Shown piece after piece: positions 42,641-53,815 of a stretch of DNA of 64,000 bases (position 1 is its first letter; each line of letters opens with the position of its first letter). The notes beneath the pieces were generated by a model. It searched no databases, was not told the DNA's origin, and was given only the letters and a program-made list of their open reading frames with translations. A program made the position numbers and the translations under genes. Source of the DNA: Ascarosepion bandense (Eukaryota; Mollusca; Cephalopoda; Sepiida; Sepiidae). The stretch spans positions 2,436,001 through 2,500,000 of the forward strand of contig JBBBDQ010001275.1 in NCBI GenBank assembly GCA_037127315.1, given 5' to 3'.

Positions 42641-43225
42641 TTTTTTGTTTTTTTTTTTTGTTAAATGTTTGGAATCCAGACTCTCAGTGGCAAAAACCTG
42701 AGTAAAGGGATCCCAACAATGCAGATCAAGAAAGGCAATTGTGGTAGCTTTGATGTGACCAGAGAGAGTTTCATTGGAGCTAATTTATGTAGAATGGTTT
42801 TGTTCTACATGCAATCCAAAATAACAGAAAGAGATGATTAAAGAATTGTGGAGTTATGTCATAGTAATGAGTTATGTCATAGTTATGTCATGAGTTATGT
42901 CATAGTAATGACCCAGTGTTTTCTCCAGATTTGCAAATGTTAAAGTACTCATAAAATCTGAAAGGAAATTATTTGATCTTAATGAAGAAGCATACGACCT
43001 GTACAGAAAGAAAATAAATATGTCTTTGAATATAAACACATCATCAAATAATTTGCAGATTATTTTGAAACAAATTTTTGAAGACTGTGTGAAAGACTGA
43101 ATGTTTTCGTAAGAAAAGTAAAAGTGTTTTTGATTACACTAGCACAGATTAAAGTAGGATTGAAGATGTCATAAGCATTAACTTCCCATGATTTGGACTA
43201 TTCTAGAATTAACCACTTTTTGCTC

Positions 43226-43269
<44 letters not shown>

Positions 43270-43560
43270 AAGATTAACGAAACTGGTTATAAACAACTGA
43301 CAATTTGAAATGATTTGTTTGAACATTATTTTTGATCGATACTCATATTTAAGTAGATATTCTGTTTTTAATCAAACAGTATTATATATTTATTTTACCG
43401 GCTTAATTATTTATGATAAATTTTTGTTTTTGTTATGAAAATGTGTGTCATTTGGCAGGATTCGAAACTGCAACCCCTATACTCATAGGGAAAGCCACCA
43501 AGTGATCTTTGTTTAGACTGATTGTCATTTATGGTCGAGATGTCTAAGATGTGCCAGATC

Positions 43561-43598
<38 letters not shown>
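42641..43598. other. No gene; T-rich tract and two (TA)n tracts
   Basis: Poly-T at 42630-42662, a short GAGTTATGTCATAGT repeat at 42850-42910, and (TA)n at 43230-43264 and 43564-43597. Nothing else recognised. Confidence 0.4.
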
Positions 43599-43604
<6 letters not shown>

Positions 43605-43775
43605 GGTTAGGTTTTGAAGGCTATCACAATACATTTAGTAAAATAAATGAAGGTAAATAAGTTGTTGGGTATCACATATTTATTATTCATTAATATTTCG
43701 AGATTAAAATCTCATCTTCAGAATGTTGGGGCAATTGTGTTTGAGTCCGTGCCTTTCAACAAATGGTCCTTCCTG

Positions 43776-43807
<32 letters not shown>

Positions 43808-43810
43808 CAT

Positions 43811-43863
<53 letters not shown>

Positions 43864-44347
43864 AGAGCATGTCTGTGTGTGTGTGCATTTATGGTGTGTA
43901 TATGTGTGCGTGATAGTTGGGATGTTTATGGTCTGATGGTATCAGTCTGCTTTGATATGTGGTTTATCTAAGTATGTGTTGATCTGATGGTTAGTTTGAC
44001 TTTTAGGGGGCTATTTGAAATGTCCAAGAAATGTGCAAAGATAGAATGCCAAATCAACTTCATGAAATGATGTCTTAAAGCAACACGGTGCCCAACAACA
44101 TCAGGAGTGCCCACTTCCCGACATACCAAGCCACAAACAATCGCTGTATTGCCTGCATGAGTTCTGCATAATCTTTCATGTTAATAATAACATCAATGTT
44201 TTGACATGAAACTTTACTTACAGTAAGTTTGTGGCCTCTTCATTACACCATGAGGTTGTTAGAATAGATTATAAAAAAAAAATTTCAAAAAAAATTTCAA
44301 AAATACTTTGGAGATCACAAACACAAAATGAAGTAAAATACACACAT

Positions 44348-44418
<71 letters not shown>

Positions 44419-44625
44419 CTCTAGCACACCTACACACACACACACACACAGAGGAAGGACCGATTGTTGAAAGGCATGGACTCAAACACAAACCCTCTAA
44501 CATTCTGAAGATGAGATTTTAATCTCGAAATGTTAATGTATAATGAATAGGTGATACCCAACAACTTCCTTTATTTTACTAAACGCATTGTGACAGTTTT
44601 CAAAACCTAACCATATTCCTAATCC
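43599..44625. repeat. Inverted repeat, arms about 290-310 bp, with hammerhead-like cores
   Basis: The left arm 43599-43912 and right arm about 44337-44625 are reverse complements over most of their length. Shared words are ATGGTTAGGTTTTGAA / TTCAAAACCTAACCAT (right arm with one extra T), GTTGGGTATCAC / GTGATACCCAAC, and GCTAGAGCATG / CATGCTCTAGC. The arms include (TG)n (43806-43861) and (CA)n (44341-44416), and the left arm also has (CTG)n at about 43778-43806. Each arm has CTGAAGA, T, GAGATT-TT-AATCTC, GAAAT (plus strand 44506-44532; minus strand 43697-43723). Confidence 0.78.
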
Positions 44626-45490
44626 ACACAATGCTTCAAGCAAATTACAAAACTTTCTTATATATATATATCCTCTTTTACTTGTATTCTTTGTATACAA
44701 TATTCTTCAGTCATTTTCTCACCATGATGTGGCTTCCCTCTGTCTTTTCTACAAGTATTTTCATGACAACTTCTCTAACATGCTTTTTTCCCTGGTTCTC
44801 CAATCACATGTATTTTTATGCATGCAACTAGATTAGTCCCACCCTTTTATCATTGAACTTCATGTCGTTCTTACAAAAAAAAACTACATATAATACCATA
44901 CATGATGAAAAAAATTGTAGATCTACACACAGTGGTTAGTCAAACCAGAGCTCTATCTAGGTACCTCTACTAATTCACAGCAAAAAAGCAGCACAGCATG
45001 ATATAAAGTGGCCTCCAAACTTAAAAACAGTTTTATCGTCAAAATGTTTGCTATTACTAAGAGGAAAAACTGAAGTATTTTTTAATTATTTTTTTAAAAT
45101 CATTATTCCTTTATAACACATTCAAAATTTTGGTTAAAAATCTTATTTCTTTTTTCGTCAGCGGTGCACTGAAGATTACTATGGATATTTTAGCACTGTT
45201 TTTTTTTTTTTCAATAAAAATAAACACATTAATTTAGAAATTCTTGCAAAAATCAAATTATTGTCTGATTTGAATGAAACTTTCAGGACTTATTTTCAAA
45301 TGAATGAAGTTATTTTTAAAATTATTTTACAAATTAATTTTTTTTTTTTCATTTGTTACCCGTCTACAATTAATTTAATGAAATTTCAAGAAATTGACTA
45401 CTGTCTGCAAATTTTGTTTTAGTTAAATGCAGGACTCCTTGGGGAATGTATGTCATTTATTTCTTGTTTTTTTTTTGTTTTGTTTTGTTA
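44626..45490. other. No recognisable features
   Basis: AT-rich sequence with poly-T tracts (45200, 45340, 45465). No gene or repeat family assigned. Confidence 0.35.
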
Positions 45491-45744
45491 ATGTAATTAA
45501 CTGCAGAATGACGTACTGTGTAGGACAACAAATTTCGGTTGATTTTCGATCAATTTTCTTCCTTTACTGAAACTTCCTGCAATGTATTTCCTGTAATGAA
45601 AGTAATAAGCATAGAAATACAATAGCACATTACTTTCATTACAGGAAGTAAATCACTGGAAGTTTCAGTAAAGGAAGAAAATCAACCAAAACTCAATCGA
45701 AATTTGTTGTCCTACACCGAAAGACATTCAGCAGTTAATTACAT
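45491..45744. repeat. Long inverted repeat, arms 115 bp, loop about 22 bp
   Basis: The left arm 45491-45606 begins ATGTAATTAACTGCAGAATG. The right arm 45629-45744 ends GCAGTTAATTACAT. Words such as GTAGGACAACAAATTTCG / CGAAATTTGTTGTCCTAC and CCTTTACTGAAACTTCC / GGAAGTTTCAGTAAAGG pair perfectly. Overall identity is about 85-90% by eye. No coding content; a MITE or foldback element is the simplest reading. Confidence 0.85.
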
Positions 45745-46589
45745 GACTTCGTGAGAATTATGGGAGAGAAAAAGTGCGAGATATAGTTCGTTTTTTTTAT
45801 GGACTTTCAAATCAAAAAAGGCAGGTTTCTTCAATAATTAATTGTTGATTTGAGTTCAGCATATACATTTGCACAGAAATAATGCTATTTTGGATAAATT
45901 TGAAGGGGGAAAAGCTGTCAGCACCTAAAACGAACATTTACCATTTTATCTTTGTTAATTCTGATGATTCATCTTTGAAAATTTTGTAGTGGGATAAGAA
46001 ATTAAGAATTAAAATCAACCTTCTTCTTCACTTTTACATGTGTGAAATCCTGGTTTTTCCCCAATAGAAAAAGGATTTACCATCTGCTTAAAGAAAATGT
46101 GGAAACCAGATTTCGCAAGTCGGTGTTAAATTGATTTTTGAGCAATGGGAGCGTCTTGCAAGACTTGAGGACTTAATGATTCAGTGCAAAATTCAAAAGG
46201 ACAATAAAAGGCACAGATCAGCATCAGTCAAGACAGTCAGGGATGGAAGCAGCAAAGATGACAAACTAAAATGTAACGAGAGAAGCTTCAGGCTAACCCG
46301 GACATTTGTCCTCTTTCTTTTTCTTTCTCATGTGCTGATTCATTCCACTTTTTCTTCTCCATCCAAAGACATTTCTTTGCATACATACATACATACATAC
46401 ATACACATATTCACTTTCAACAGTTACTATTATGAACATTTTCTACAACTCTTGAGACCTTTAACTTTATCATTGAACACAAACCCTACCCTTAACTGCT
46501 TAATAATGTTTCTAATTGCACATTAACTTCTACAACTTGCTATTCTTTCTTTTAATAAATTTTTAACTTCAAAATGGAAAATGTATTTT
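45745..46589. other. No gene recognised; (ATAC)n at 46380-46404
   Basis: A 131-codon frame at 46131-46526 has no recognised domain and runs through the ATAC repeat. The segment at 46330-46450 resembles 28860-28935 (CAGTTACTATTATGAACATTTT / CAATTGCTACTATGAACATTTT), so it is dispersed repeat. Confidence 0.4.
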
Positions 46590-46766
46590 TTTTTTAATCA
46601 TATCACCCCAAGCAAGGCGATAACGCCACTGATGCGCAGAGGGCTATGTAAGGGTAAAAAGAATGGAAAAGAGAAGCCGGAAATCACATCCTAAACAGAG
46701 AACAAGGGATGAGTCTCTTCACCTGTTCAATAGACATGGGTGGAGTGTGAACCAGGTGATCTTTAT
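46590..46766 (-). repeat. LINE 3' end (Jockey/CR1-like family), minus orientation
   Basis: A poly-T, then AATCATATCACCCCAAGCAAGG, ... CACTGATGCGCAGAGGG ... CACCTGTTCAATAGACATGGG. It is the inverted counterpart of 34437-34625; the T run is the A-tail on the minus strand. Confidence 0.8.
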
Positions 46767-47054
46767 TTTTACACTATTCCACACAGTTCCACACATTCCA
46801 ACCTGCTACCAACCAGCCTTCTGATAAAAACCTTCTGACAATTCTGCTAATGTTAATTCTGAATAAAACTTGTAAGCTGTAGGAAGTTCGGTTAAGTCTA
46901 ACATAAGGCTGAACCAAGAAAACATTAACCAGTCCCCTATATCTTCAATTATCTTCCAGTAACTGTTTGTATTTGGTTAAGTTATGAAGTAAAAAGACTA
47001 TTTACTAATTGAAAATTGAAAAGCTTAATACAAATCATTTCACACTAATATCTA

Positions 47055-47386
47055 TCTAAACTTATTTATAAATGGAACTTTGTCTGTCTGTGTGTATGTG
47101 TGTCTATGTGTGTGTGTGTGTGGCTGCTACCTATAGACACCAAAACGGCTGAACCGATTTTCTTGAAAATTTACACAGTTGTACTATACGCCTCTGTGAG
47201 TGTTCTTAGCTAGGTTTTGTGTCGAGGTACCCTCAATAAAAATCAAAAATCGATAATCAAAAAAATCGGATTATAGAAGGAGTGGTCCGATTTTAATCAA
47301 ATTTCATACACTCATAGGCAAAGACATAAGAAATGATATTCAGAAGTTTCAGATTGCAATTCTTACAATAGTGCAGAAAATTGATA

Positions 47387-47417
<31 letters not shown>

Positions 47418-47599
47418 GCAAGATGTTTGTGTGTGTGTCTGTTTATCTGCCTGTATGTCCTTTATACAAATCCACAATTTTTATCCGATTCTCACCAAAC
47501 TTCACACAAATATTCTTTAGACTGAGTCTGAGATCCAGGACCATGGATTAGTTTTGAAGCTTTCATTGCACCCAAGCAATGCCAGGCTATACTGCTAGT
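47055..47599 (+). mobile_element. Helitron-like non-autonomous element, copy 2
   Basis: It starts TCTAAACTTATTTATAAA after A and ends CTGCTAGT before T: TC and CTAGT ends at an A/T target. The 3' part has CACCCAAGCAATGCCAGG about 12 nt from the end, the usual position of the Helitron hairpin. It shares most of its 5' 300 bp and its last 80 bp with the copy at 11213. It includes (TG)n and (TA)n tracts. No Rep/helicase. Confidence 0.68.
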
Positions 47600-48000
47600 T
47601 TTTAAAATAATTTTTAATTTTTTTATACCTAGCATATAAAAACTCTTATTCATACTTACATCCCCTCTCACCAACCATAGATTTAGAAAACAGAGTTTCA
47701 TTTGTCGGCAATGTGTGTGTCTTAAATGTTATTTTTGTGATGGATCGTGTCACAGCCAAAAAGAGTGGCTGGCCAGAGAGGCCTCGTGTCACAAAATAGT
47801 CACTTTTCCAAAGTATGTCTGTTCGTTGGTGCTTTGGCTACCTCACTTAATCTGAGACATTGGCAACCACTATGCTACTTAGTTTATTGAAACAGGATAT
47901 GGTGTACATATTGATTTGTGAAAAATGAGGCCACTGCTCTAACAATGGAAACTGATAACTCTGGATCTTTTATTTTGCTTGACTACACTAAAAGACACTT
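47600..48000. other. No recognisable features
   Basis: Unassigned AT-rich DNA between two repeats. Confidence 0.35.
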
Positions 48001-48232
48001 ATGCGCAAATACCCTTGGGAAAGGTATTAATCCGTCTCTTCCTCCAGTTATGGGTTAAATAACAGGACAGATTGGGTTCTATAGCCTTTGCTGGCAACCA
48101 ATCTACCGCAGAAAGCAATGGCAACCTACTGCGGGATAATCTTCTGCCTAGTCAGTCATGTCTCTTTTAAGACATGATCGCCCAAGTGTTTACCATGTAT
48201 GGCACTTAACTAAATGACTGACTGACTGACAC
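48001..48232 (+). repeat. tRNA-headed SINE, 5'-truncated
   Basis: It begins ATGCGCAAATACCCTTGGG, inside the body, and keeps the hairpin (ATGTCTCTTTTAAGACAT), tail and ACTGACTGACTGAC end. Confidence 0.85.
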
Positions 48233-48359
48233 TAAAAAACATCAGATAAAAAAAAAAATGCGTCCATGGCTTTGTTGTCTCTTAGCGCTTCAATAAAAGG
48301 GCAGTGTACCATCAATTTAAATTTATTAGGTGAGTGCTATTTGAAAGTTACAAACTGTC

Positions 48360-48600
48360 TTTCCTAATCTTTGTAGTAATGAAATTCTCGGACAAGACTT
48401 CATGAGCCAACATTCCATCTTATCTTTTACAATTGCCCATCCTGTGAAAAGACTATCTATTTTGAGTTCAACTGCTTGTAGCCTATCAACTGCGATGGTA
48501 GATATGTCGGATTTCTTAATATTTGATTGTACAGAAAATCCAATTCCTTTTCATGAGCCAGTAAAAAAGCATATAGATTTATTCATTCAACAATAGAAGA
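48360..48600 (+). pseudogene. pol: Gypsy (CsRn1-like) protease-to-RT linker fragment
   Basis: The frame EILGQDFMSQHSILSFTIAH ... ACSLSTAMVDM has the form ILGxDFLxxHxL...VxxxxxL, which in CsRn1/K02A2.6-type elements follows the protease active site. It lies 1.4 kb upstream of RT sequence of the same type (50030) in the same orientation. The gap is filled with SINEs and a small tandem repeat, so both are probably parts of one split element. Confidence 0.6.
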
Positions 48601-48819
48601 GCTTTTTTCATAGACCAGTTGGTTCACCAAATTTTACCATATGCAGATGTCGTCGAAAACAAAATGGATACAATCTCTCATTTATTAACCAATCAGAAAT
48701 TAGAAAAAAATCTTAAAAGTTGATCCGATTCTATTCTCCAAAAATGCATAAAAACGTGTGATTTTATTCTTTTTCACTAGAGAGCCACAGTTCGTCAATC
48801 GGATATCTCACACAGGCAA

Positions 48820-49140
48820 CATGCATTTTCTTACTCTCTCACTTTTTCTTTCACACTGCATTCATTGATTTCCCTTCTTCCTCATGTATGGTTAACAAAA
48901 AAGAAAGAACATCAGAGAGAATCAGAAAGCATCTGATTAGACATCAAGTTCAGACGACATGCATTTTCTTACTCTCTCACTTTCTACTTCTTCCTAATGT
49001 ACTGACAACAAAGTAAGAAAGAACATCGCTAATTCTAGACGACATGCATTTTCTCACTCTCTATTTCATACTGCATTAATTAATTCTCCTCTTTCCTCAT
49101 ATACCAGTCATCAACAAAAAAAAAGTGAAATAAGACATCA
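48820..49140. repeat. Three tandem copies of a roughly 100-140 bp repeat
   Basis: Each copy starts ACATGCATTTTCTYACTCTCTC and ends near ACAAARAAGAAAGAACATC. A fourth copy is inverted at about 52535-52625 (CTTTCTTTTTTGTTGCTGACAAG ... GAGAGAACGTG). Confidence 0.68.
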
Positions 49141-49253
49141 TTTTGCCAATTTCAATTGTCTTTTCTTCACTAATCTTTTTTGTCTGACTTTAAAAACTGA
49201 ACTCTAAAATGCACATGTTCAAGGAAAGATTAAGAACTTTCAAACAAGCATTC

Positions 49254-49445
49254 AGTCAGTCAGTTAAGTGCCATACGTGATACACACTTGGGCGATCAAG
49301 TCTCGAAAGAGACATGACTGACTGGGCAGAAGATTATCCCGCAGTAGGTTGCCATTGCTTTCTGCGGTAGACTGGTTCCCAGCCAAGGCTAAAGAACCCA
49401 ATCTGTCCTATTATTTGACTCATAGCTAGAGAGGGAAGAGATGTA
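49254..49445 (-). repeat. tRNA-headed SINE, head missing
   Basis: Tail, hairpin (AAGTCTC/GAGACAT, one mismatch) and body to TAGAGAGGGAAGAGATG; the tRNA-like head is absent. Confidence 0.83.
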
Positions 49446-49558
49446 TTATATTATTAAGTAGTAATTAGTGAGGGATCAGTCTATTGCTTCATAACAATAT
49501 AAAACCTACCCCACTTTATGACCAGTAGAAGCCTTAATCATGATTCCAACTATTATAT

Positions 49559-49772
49559 TCAGTCAGTCAGTTAAGTGCCATACATGATACATGCTTGGGC
49601 AATCATGTCTTGAAAGAGACATGACTGACTGGGCAGAAGACTATCCTGCAATAGATGGATTAATATCTTTCCCAAGGGTATTTGTGCTAAGTGAATGCAA
49701 TGAATTCAGCTGGAATTCGAACTCGGCTCCCCAATTTCTCGTTCCGAGCTGATATCCAATGCACTACAACAC
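49559..49772 (-). repeat. tRNA-headed SINE with internal deletion
   Basis: The tail and hairpin are present, then a jump from GACTATCCTGCAATAG to ATGGATTAATATCTTTCCC, omitting about 90 bp of body. The B-box GGAATTCGAACTC and head follow. Confidence 0.83.
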
Positions 49773-49899
49773 ACAAACAAGCATTACTTCATAAATAACA
49801 AAAATTAATGTTAATTCTTGTTAAATATATTTATATTTATTATTAGAAATGAGACTTTTTTTTATCCTTCTTTTAATGTTTATTCAATCTTCTAATTTT

Positions 49900-50600
49900 T
49901 TCAAATGTGGGGGGAGTGGTTATGTTAGACACAGGGTCATGTCACAAGCATAAACGATGCTCCCTACAGATATACTTCCATTATTTTTTTATCTCGATCC
50001 TAACTGCAAACCTATCTCAATGAAATCTCAACAATTTGGAAGTGCCAATAAATGCTTTCTTAAAACTAAGATTAATAAAATGCTAAGAGATGAAATAAAT
50101 GAGGGAAGCACGTTTTCTTGGTGAGCTCAAATTTTAATTGTTGATAATGAATGGCATAAAAAGAGATTAGTTGTGGATTGTAGTAGACCCGACATTTACC
50201 CACTACCACGAATGGATGATCTGACTTCAGAAATCTCTAAATATAAAATTTATTCTTCTTTGAATTTGAATATCACCCATCACTAAGTTCCCTATTCAAG
50301 GGGAAGACAAACTGTACACCACATTTTAAGCTCATGGCAAATTATACCAGTTTTGTCGTATTCAGTTTGGGGTAGCTAATGGGGTATCTTATTTGGAAGG
50401 CATAATGAACAAGATTATTACGAGGAATAATTTGCATGGAACATATACTTAATGTTGGAAACATAATTGTAGCTGGCAAGACTCAAGAGGAACACAATAG
50501 AAATTTTTCATAAATTCTCAAGGTAGCCATAGTACATAATCTTACTATCAGCGGAAAAAAATTCTCCCTATCAACCACTTCTATAAATTTTCTTGACTAC
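49900..50600 (+). pseudogene. pol: Gypsy (CsRn1-like) reverse transcriptase, frameshifted
   Basis: Across three frames the RT blocks are legible: KRLVVDCSRPDIYPLPRMDD, then SSLNLNITHH (DLxxAYHQ position), an FGVAN-like piece near 50365, and the region of the YxDD box around 50445-50460, where frames shift. RT would copy the element RNA into cDNA. The homology stops at the ATATC target of the solo LTR (50601) and resumes after 51390. Confidence 0.75.
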
Positions 50601-50605
50601 ATATC

Positions 50606-51385
50606 TGTTGTGGGATCACCCCTTTGTAGATAATAATGGACTCAACTGAGTGTACATATAATCCTGTCTATAGAGAGAGACCGACAGTTGTAATGCCAGA
50701 AAGTTTGGTTGAGTTGTAAAGCAGTTGCTTAGTTGGTCAGTAAATTAATGCAGATATATATATATATATATATATATGGGTGGGTGTGTTTTGGGTTCGC
50801 CCCTTTGTACATAATAATGGACTCAACTGAGTGTACATATAATCCTGCCTATAGAGAGTTTGGTTGAGTTGTCAGTCGAGTTGCCAGTTGGCATTTGCCT
50901 CTGCAACTATGACACTGTCAGCTCTCTGCCTTCGGGTAGAGGGCACTCTCTGCTTCCGAGCAGAGAGCAATAACCCAGTCGTGGTTCCGCCGAAGGGTAG
51001 AGGCACGACTGGGTAAAAATAGACAGACATTTTTTGGCCGGGTGATATGGCCTGGAAATCCCAGTCATAACTGACCATGTGTCATATGTTGCCCTTACTG
51101 GGAGGGACAACTAAATAATGAGTTGTCAGTTGTAAGGTGAGAGTTGTTTAGTCTGAGTTGGATCTGGAATCACAGTTGCTCTGAGTTCCACTCAGCTAGA
51201 ATCAGTTACCCGGACATACTTTTCACTTCAAGACTGTATATATTATTTCTACTAACAGTATTTCTTAATTGACTGACCCGTGTTCCGGTTTGTATATTAC
51301 GTTCAATATAACTTACATTTTCTATGTTCATATCTGTTTTTGTTATTTATTATTTTGTACGGTTCCTCACCTGGAATCCACAACA
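50606..51385 (+). mobile_element. Solo LTR, 780 bp, with 5-bp target duplication
   Basis: It starts TGTTGTGGGATCACC and ends CTGGAATCCACAACA, giving the short inverted ends TGTTGTGG/CCACAACA. The direct repeat ATATC flanks it (50601-50605, 51386-51390). Inside, 50617-50678 is repeated at 50798-50858 with a (TA)n between. Two GC-rich hairpins are present: CTCTCTGC/GCAGAGAG (50946-50967) and ACCCAGTCGTG/CACGACTGGGT (50973-51014). It inserted between the RT and RNase H parts of the Gypsy copy. It may encode only promoter and polyadenylation signals. Confidence 0.88.
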
Positions 51386-51390
51386 ATATC

Positions 51391-52335
51391 TCAGGGGAAA
51401 AACCTGATATTGACTATGACCACTTAAAGAATTACCTATAAGGATAAAATTGTCCACCGTAATGTCCTTGTTTTTTTTTGTTTTTTTCCAATGGATATAA
51501 AAGTTTTCGGATAAAATCAAAAAAATCAAAAATGACTGACTCATTCCCTTTAAATTGCGAGTCCATGTAAGCCTTTTTAAAACTTAAAGAAGAAATTGAA
51601 AGTGCCTTACTTCACGTAATTGAAGAAAACATCCCCCTTGTAGTCAAGACGGATGCTTCTGACATGGCAATTGCTGCTGATCTGAATCAGGCCAACCATC
51701 CAGTAGCTTTCTTCTCTCGATCACTAATGCCAAGTGAACGAAAGTATGATTCGGTAGAAAAGGAGGCTTTAACTATTATAGAAGCTGTAAAGAAGGTGGT
51801 GTCACTACTTATCTGGTCGATACTTTACCATTGTTATGGACAAGCAGGCGATGAACTTCATGTTTATTACTAAGAAACCTGGAAAAATTAAAAACGGTAA
51901 GATTCAGAGATGGAGAATGAAACTAGGGAAATATGATGATGAAATTACTTACAGACCAGGGAAAAATACTCTTTCATGAGCTCACTGTGGTGCAGTTTTA
52001 CACAAAGGAAATTATATGAACTCCATGAGTGTCATTGTCACCTGGTATAACCAGGTTATCCCACTTTGTCAAAGTCAGGAATCTACCTTACTCTATGAAA
52101 GATGTAAAAAAAAATATGCACTGACAATCTCGTTTGTGAAAGATGAAAACCATGTTTCTACAAACCTGAAAAAGTTCGCCTGATAAAGGCTACACAACCA
52201 ATAGAAAGAATCAGCATAGATTTTAAGGGACTTCTTCCTTCTAATATGTTAATGTTAATAGACTTGTACTCTCGTCTTCTTTTTGCTTGCCATAATATGA
52301 CAATGTAAAGATCATCAGTTATGCTTAAAAAATGG
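51391..52335 (+). pseudogene. pol: Gypsy (CsRn1-like) RNase H and start of integrase
   Basis: After the solo LTR the RT thumb resumes, then the RNase H: PLVVKTDASDMAIAADLNQA, AFFSRSLMPSERKYDSVEKE, and after a frameshift KNGKIQRWRMKLGKYDDEITYRPGK, all hallmarks of this lineage. The integrase N-terminus is decayed; its core start IERISIDFKGLLPS with LIDLYSR is visible at about 52205-52290 before homology ends. The RNase H aspartate is intact, but the polyprotein is not. Confidence 0.82.
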
Positions 52336-52599
52336 CCTTATGCCAAACATAACCGAACATATCACATTTGAAAGAATCAGAAGGATAATGTGCATATTCT
52401 GTGCATGATCATCATTATGTAGGAATGGTTGAAATATCTGAAGGCTTGGCTGCGGGTTCTATATGTGGTCACGATTTGTAGTGGTGAGATAGGTTTGTCC
52501 TGAGTGTGAAATGAAAGCGAATACAAGATCTATGTTCTTTCTTTTTTGTTGCTGACAAGTAAATGAGGAAGAGAGAGAATCAATTAGTGCTGTGTAAAA

Positions 52600-52770
52600 G
52601 AGAGAACGTGAAAAATGCTGGTCATTTTGGCTTGGCATTATTCAGATATATTAAAGCTAAGCGGAGTATTGAGAGACAGGAAAATTTTGTTGGAGACAAA
52701 GAAAAGAGTACTGGATTGTCATGTGATATTTGTCCTCCTATATGGCAGTGAACACTGGATATTTCAATCA
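52600..52770 (+). pseudogene. RTE-like LINE internal fragment
   Basis: ILKLSGVLRDRKILLETKKR, then VLDCHVIFVLLYGSEHWIFQ corresponds to the block just after the RT in this LINE, the same block from which the 105-bp array at 54620 is built. It ends abruptly at both sides. Confidence 0.75.
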
Positions 52771-52849
52771 CTGGGCTATATCATTTGCATTCCATGTACA
52801 ATACTACTTCTGGTAGTCATGTAATAGTCTACCTTTAACTTAATTCTCT

Positions 52850-53130
52850 AAGTTATTTGTTCACTACTGCTGTAGCCTGGTATTGAACTCACAACTCCTT
52901 GAGTCGAGTCACTGGAACTAATCAATGCTTATATCCACTGGGGCATGTGTCCTTGAGGCTACTGAAAGTAGCATCACACGTGGAATGAGAATGACATACC
53001 CCAGTGATCGAAATAAAGGGTTCAGTTAAAAATTCCTAGCACCTGAAGAAGGCCAAAGTGTACAACAGCTGAAACATTGTAAACATGGCAATAAAAATTA
53101 AGACAACAGTCTAAACAGTGCAACTAATTG
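52850..53130 (+). repeat. Copy of the 6315 foldback family, with hammerhead-like core
   Basis: 52865-52945 matches the inverted centre of the 6315 element (GTCACTGGAACTAATCAATGC). 53000-53125 matches its right arm (CCCCAGTGATCGAAATAAAGGG, CACCTGAAGAAGGCCAAAG ... AGCTGAAACATTGTAAACATGG). The centre contains an inverted GGTATTGAACTCACAAC, like a B box. Confidence 0.65.
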
Positions 53131-53269
53131 ACAATTCTGTTTCTTAAAGTTTTCATCAAGGTATCTCTTTAGTTCTTTTGTTTATTACAAAGAGAAAAGC
53201 TGATATACTGTTAATTAAGTTTTTAAGAACAGCCACTTGCATATGGACAGCAAATAAGTTCAGTAAATA

Positions 53270-53795
53270 TACTAAAATAGAAAGGGTGTGAGACAAGAAT
53301 AGACCTTCTTACCAGACATATTCACTCTGTATAGTGAGGCAATTCGGAGAGAATTAGAAGTCGAGGATTCACTAATGACAACCACAATATTAACAATATA
53401 ATATATGCAGATGGCACAGCTTTGCAGTCATGGAGGCAGAGGGGGTGACAGTCCCAGCATTCAATCAAGAACTGAAATAAAAGTTTAGTTTATATTTAAT
53501 TTGAATAAAGCATTTATTTCATGTTTCATCTGTTTTTACATATTTAAAATGTCTTCCTTCCTCATATTTCTAAATAATAAGCCCTATATGTTCTCTACTT
53601 CAGTCTTAGGGGTATACAATCGAGAAGTTAGTTCTGGGCATCACCAAAAATCACCATACCTCTATACATCACTGTAATGTTGATAGCAGACACAGAAAAA
53701 AATTACAAGAACTCCTAGAGAAAGCAGTGAAGGAAAGTTAGAAGAAAAGATTAAGCATCAATTGCAATGCTTGGTTGTTAGCAAAAAGAATGTGC
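53270..53795 (+). pseudogene. RTE-like LINE reverse-transcriptase fragment (host copy, left part)
   Basis: GVRQE, LPDIFTLYSEAIRRELE and then NNIIYADGTALQ represent RT blocks; the catalytic YADD is YADG. After a gap, LADTEKKLQELLEKAVKES and INCNAWLLAKRM match LQDLLQKVAEESDKKGLQINC in the copy at 59087. The homology is cut by the minus-strand LINE at 53816 and resumes at about 54396. This is thus an older copy holding a younger one. Confidence 0.75.
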
Positions 53796-53815
53796 CCAAA
53801 ATACAAATTACAAAT

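Noticed and set aside
46131..46526. 131-codon plus-strand frame
   Set aside because: Runs through an (ATAC)n microsatellite and a dispersed repeat; no domain recognised.
50872..51110. Two overlapping minus-strand frames of 67-68 codons
   Set aside because: They lie inside the GC-rich hairpin part of the solo LTR, which is non-coding.
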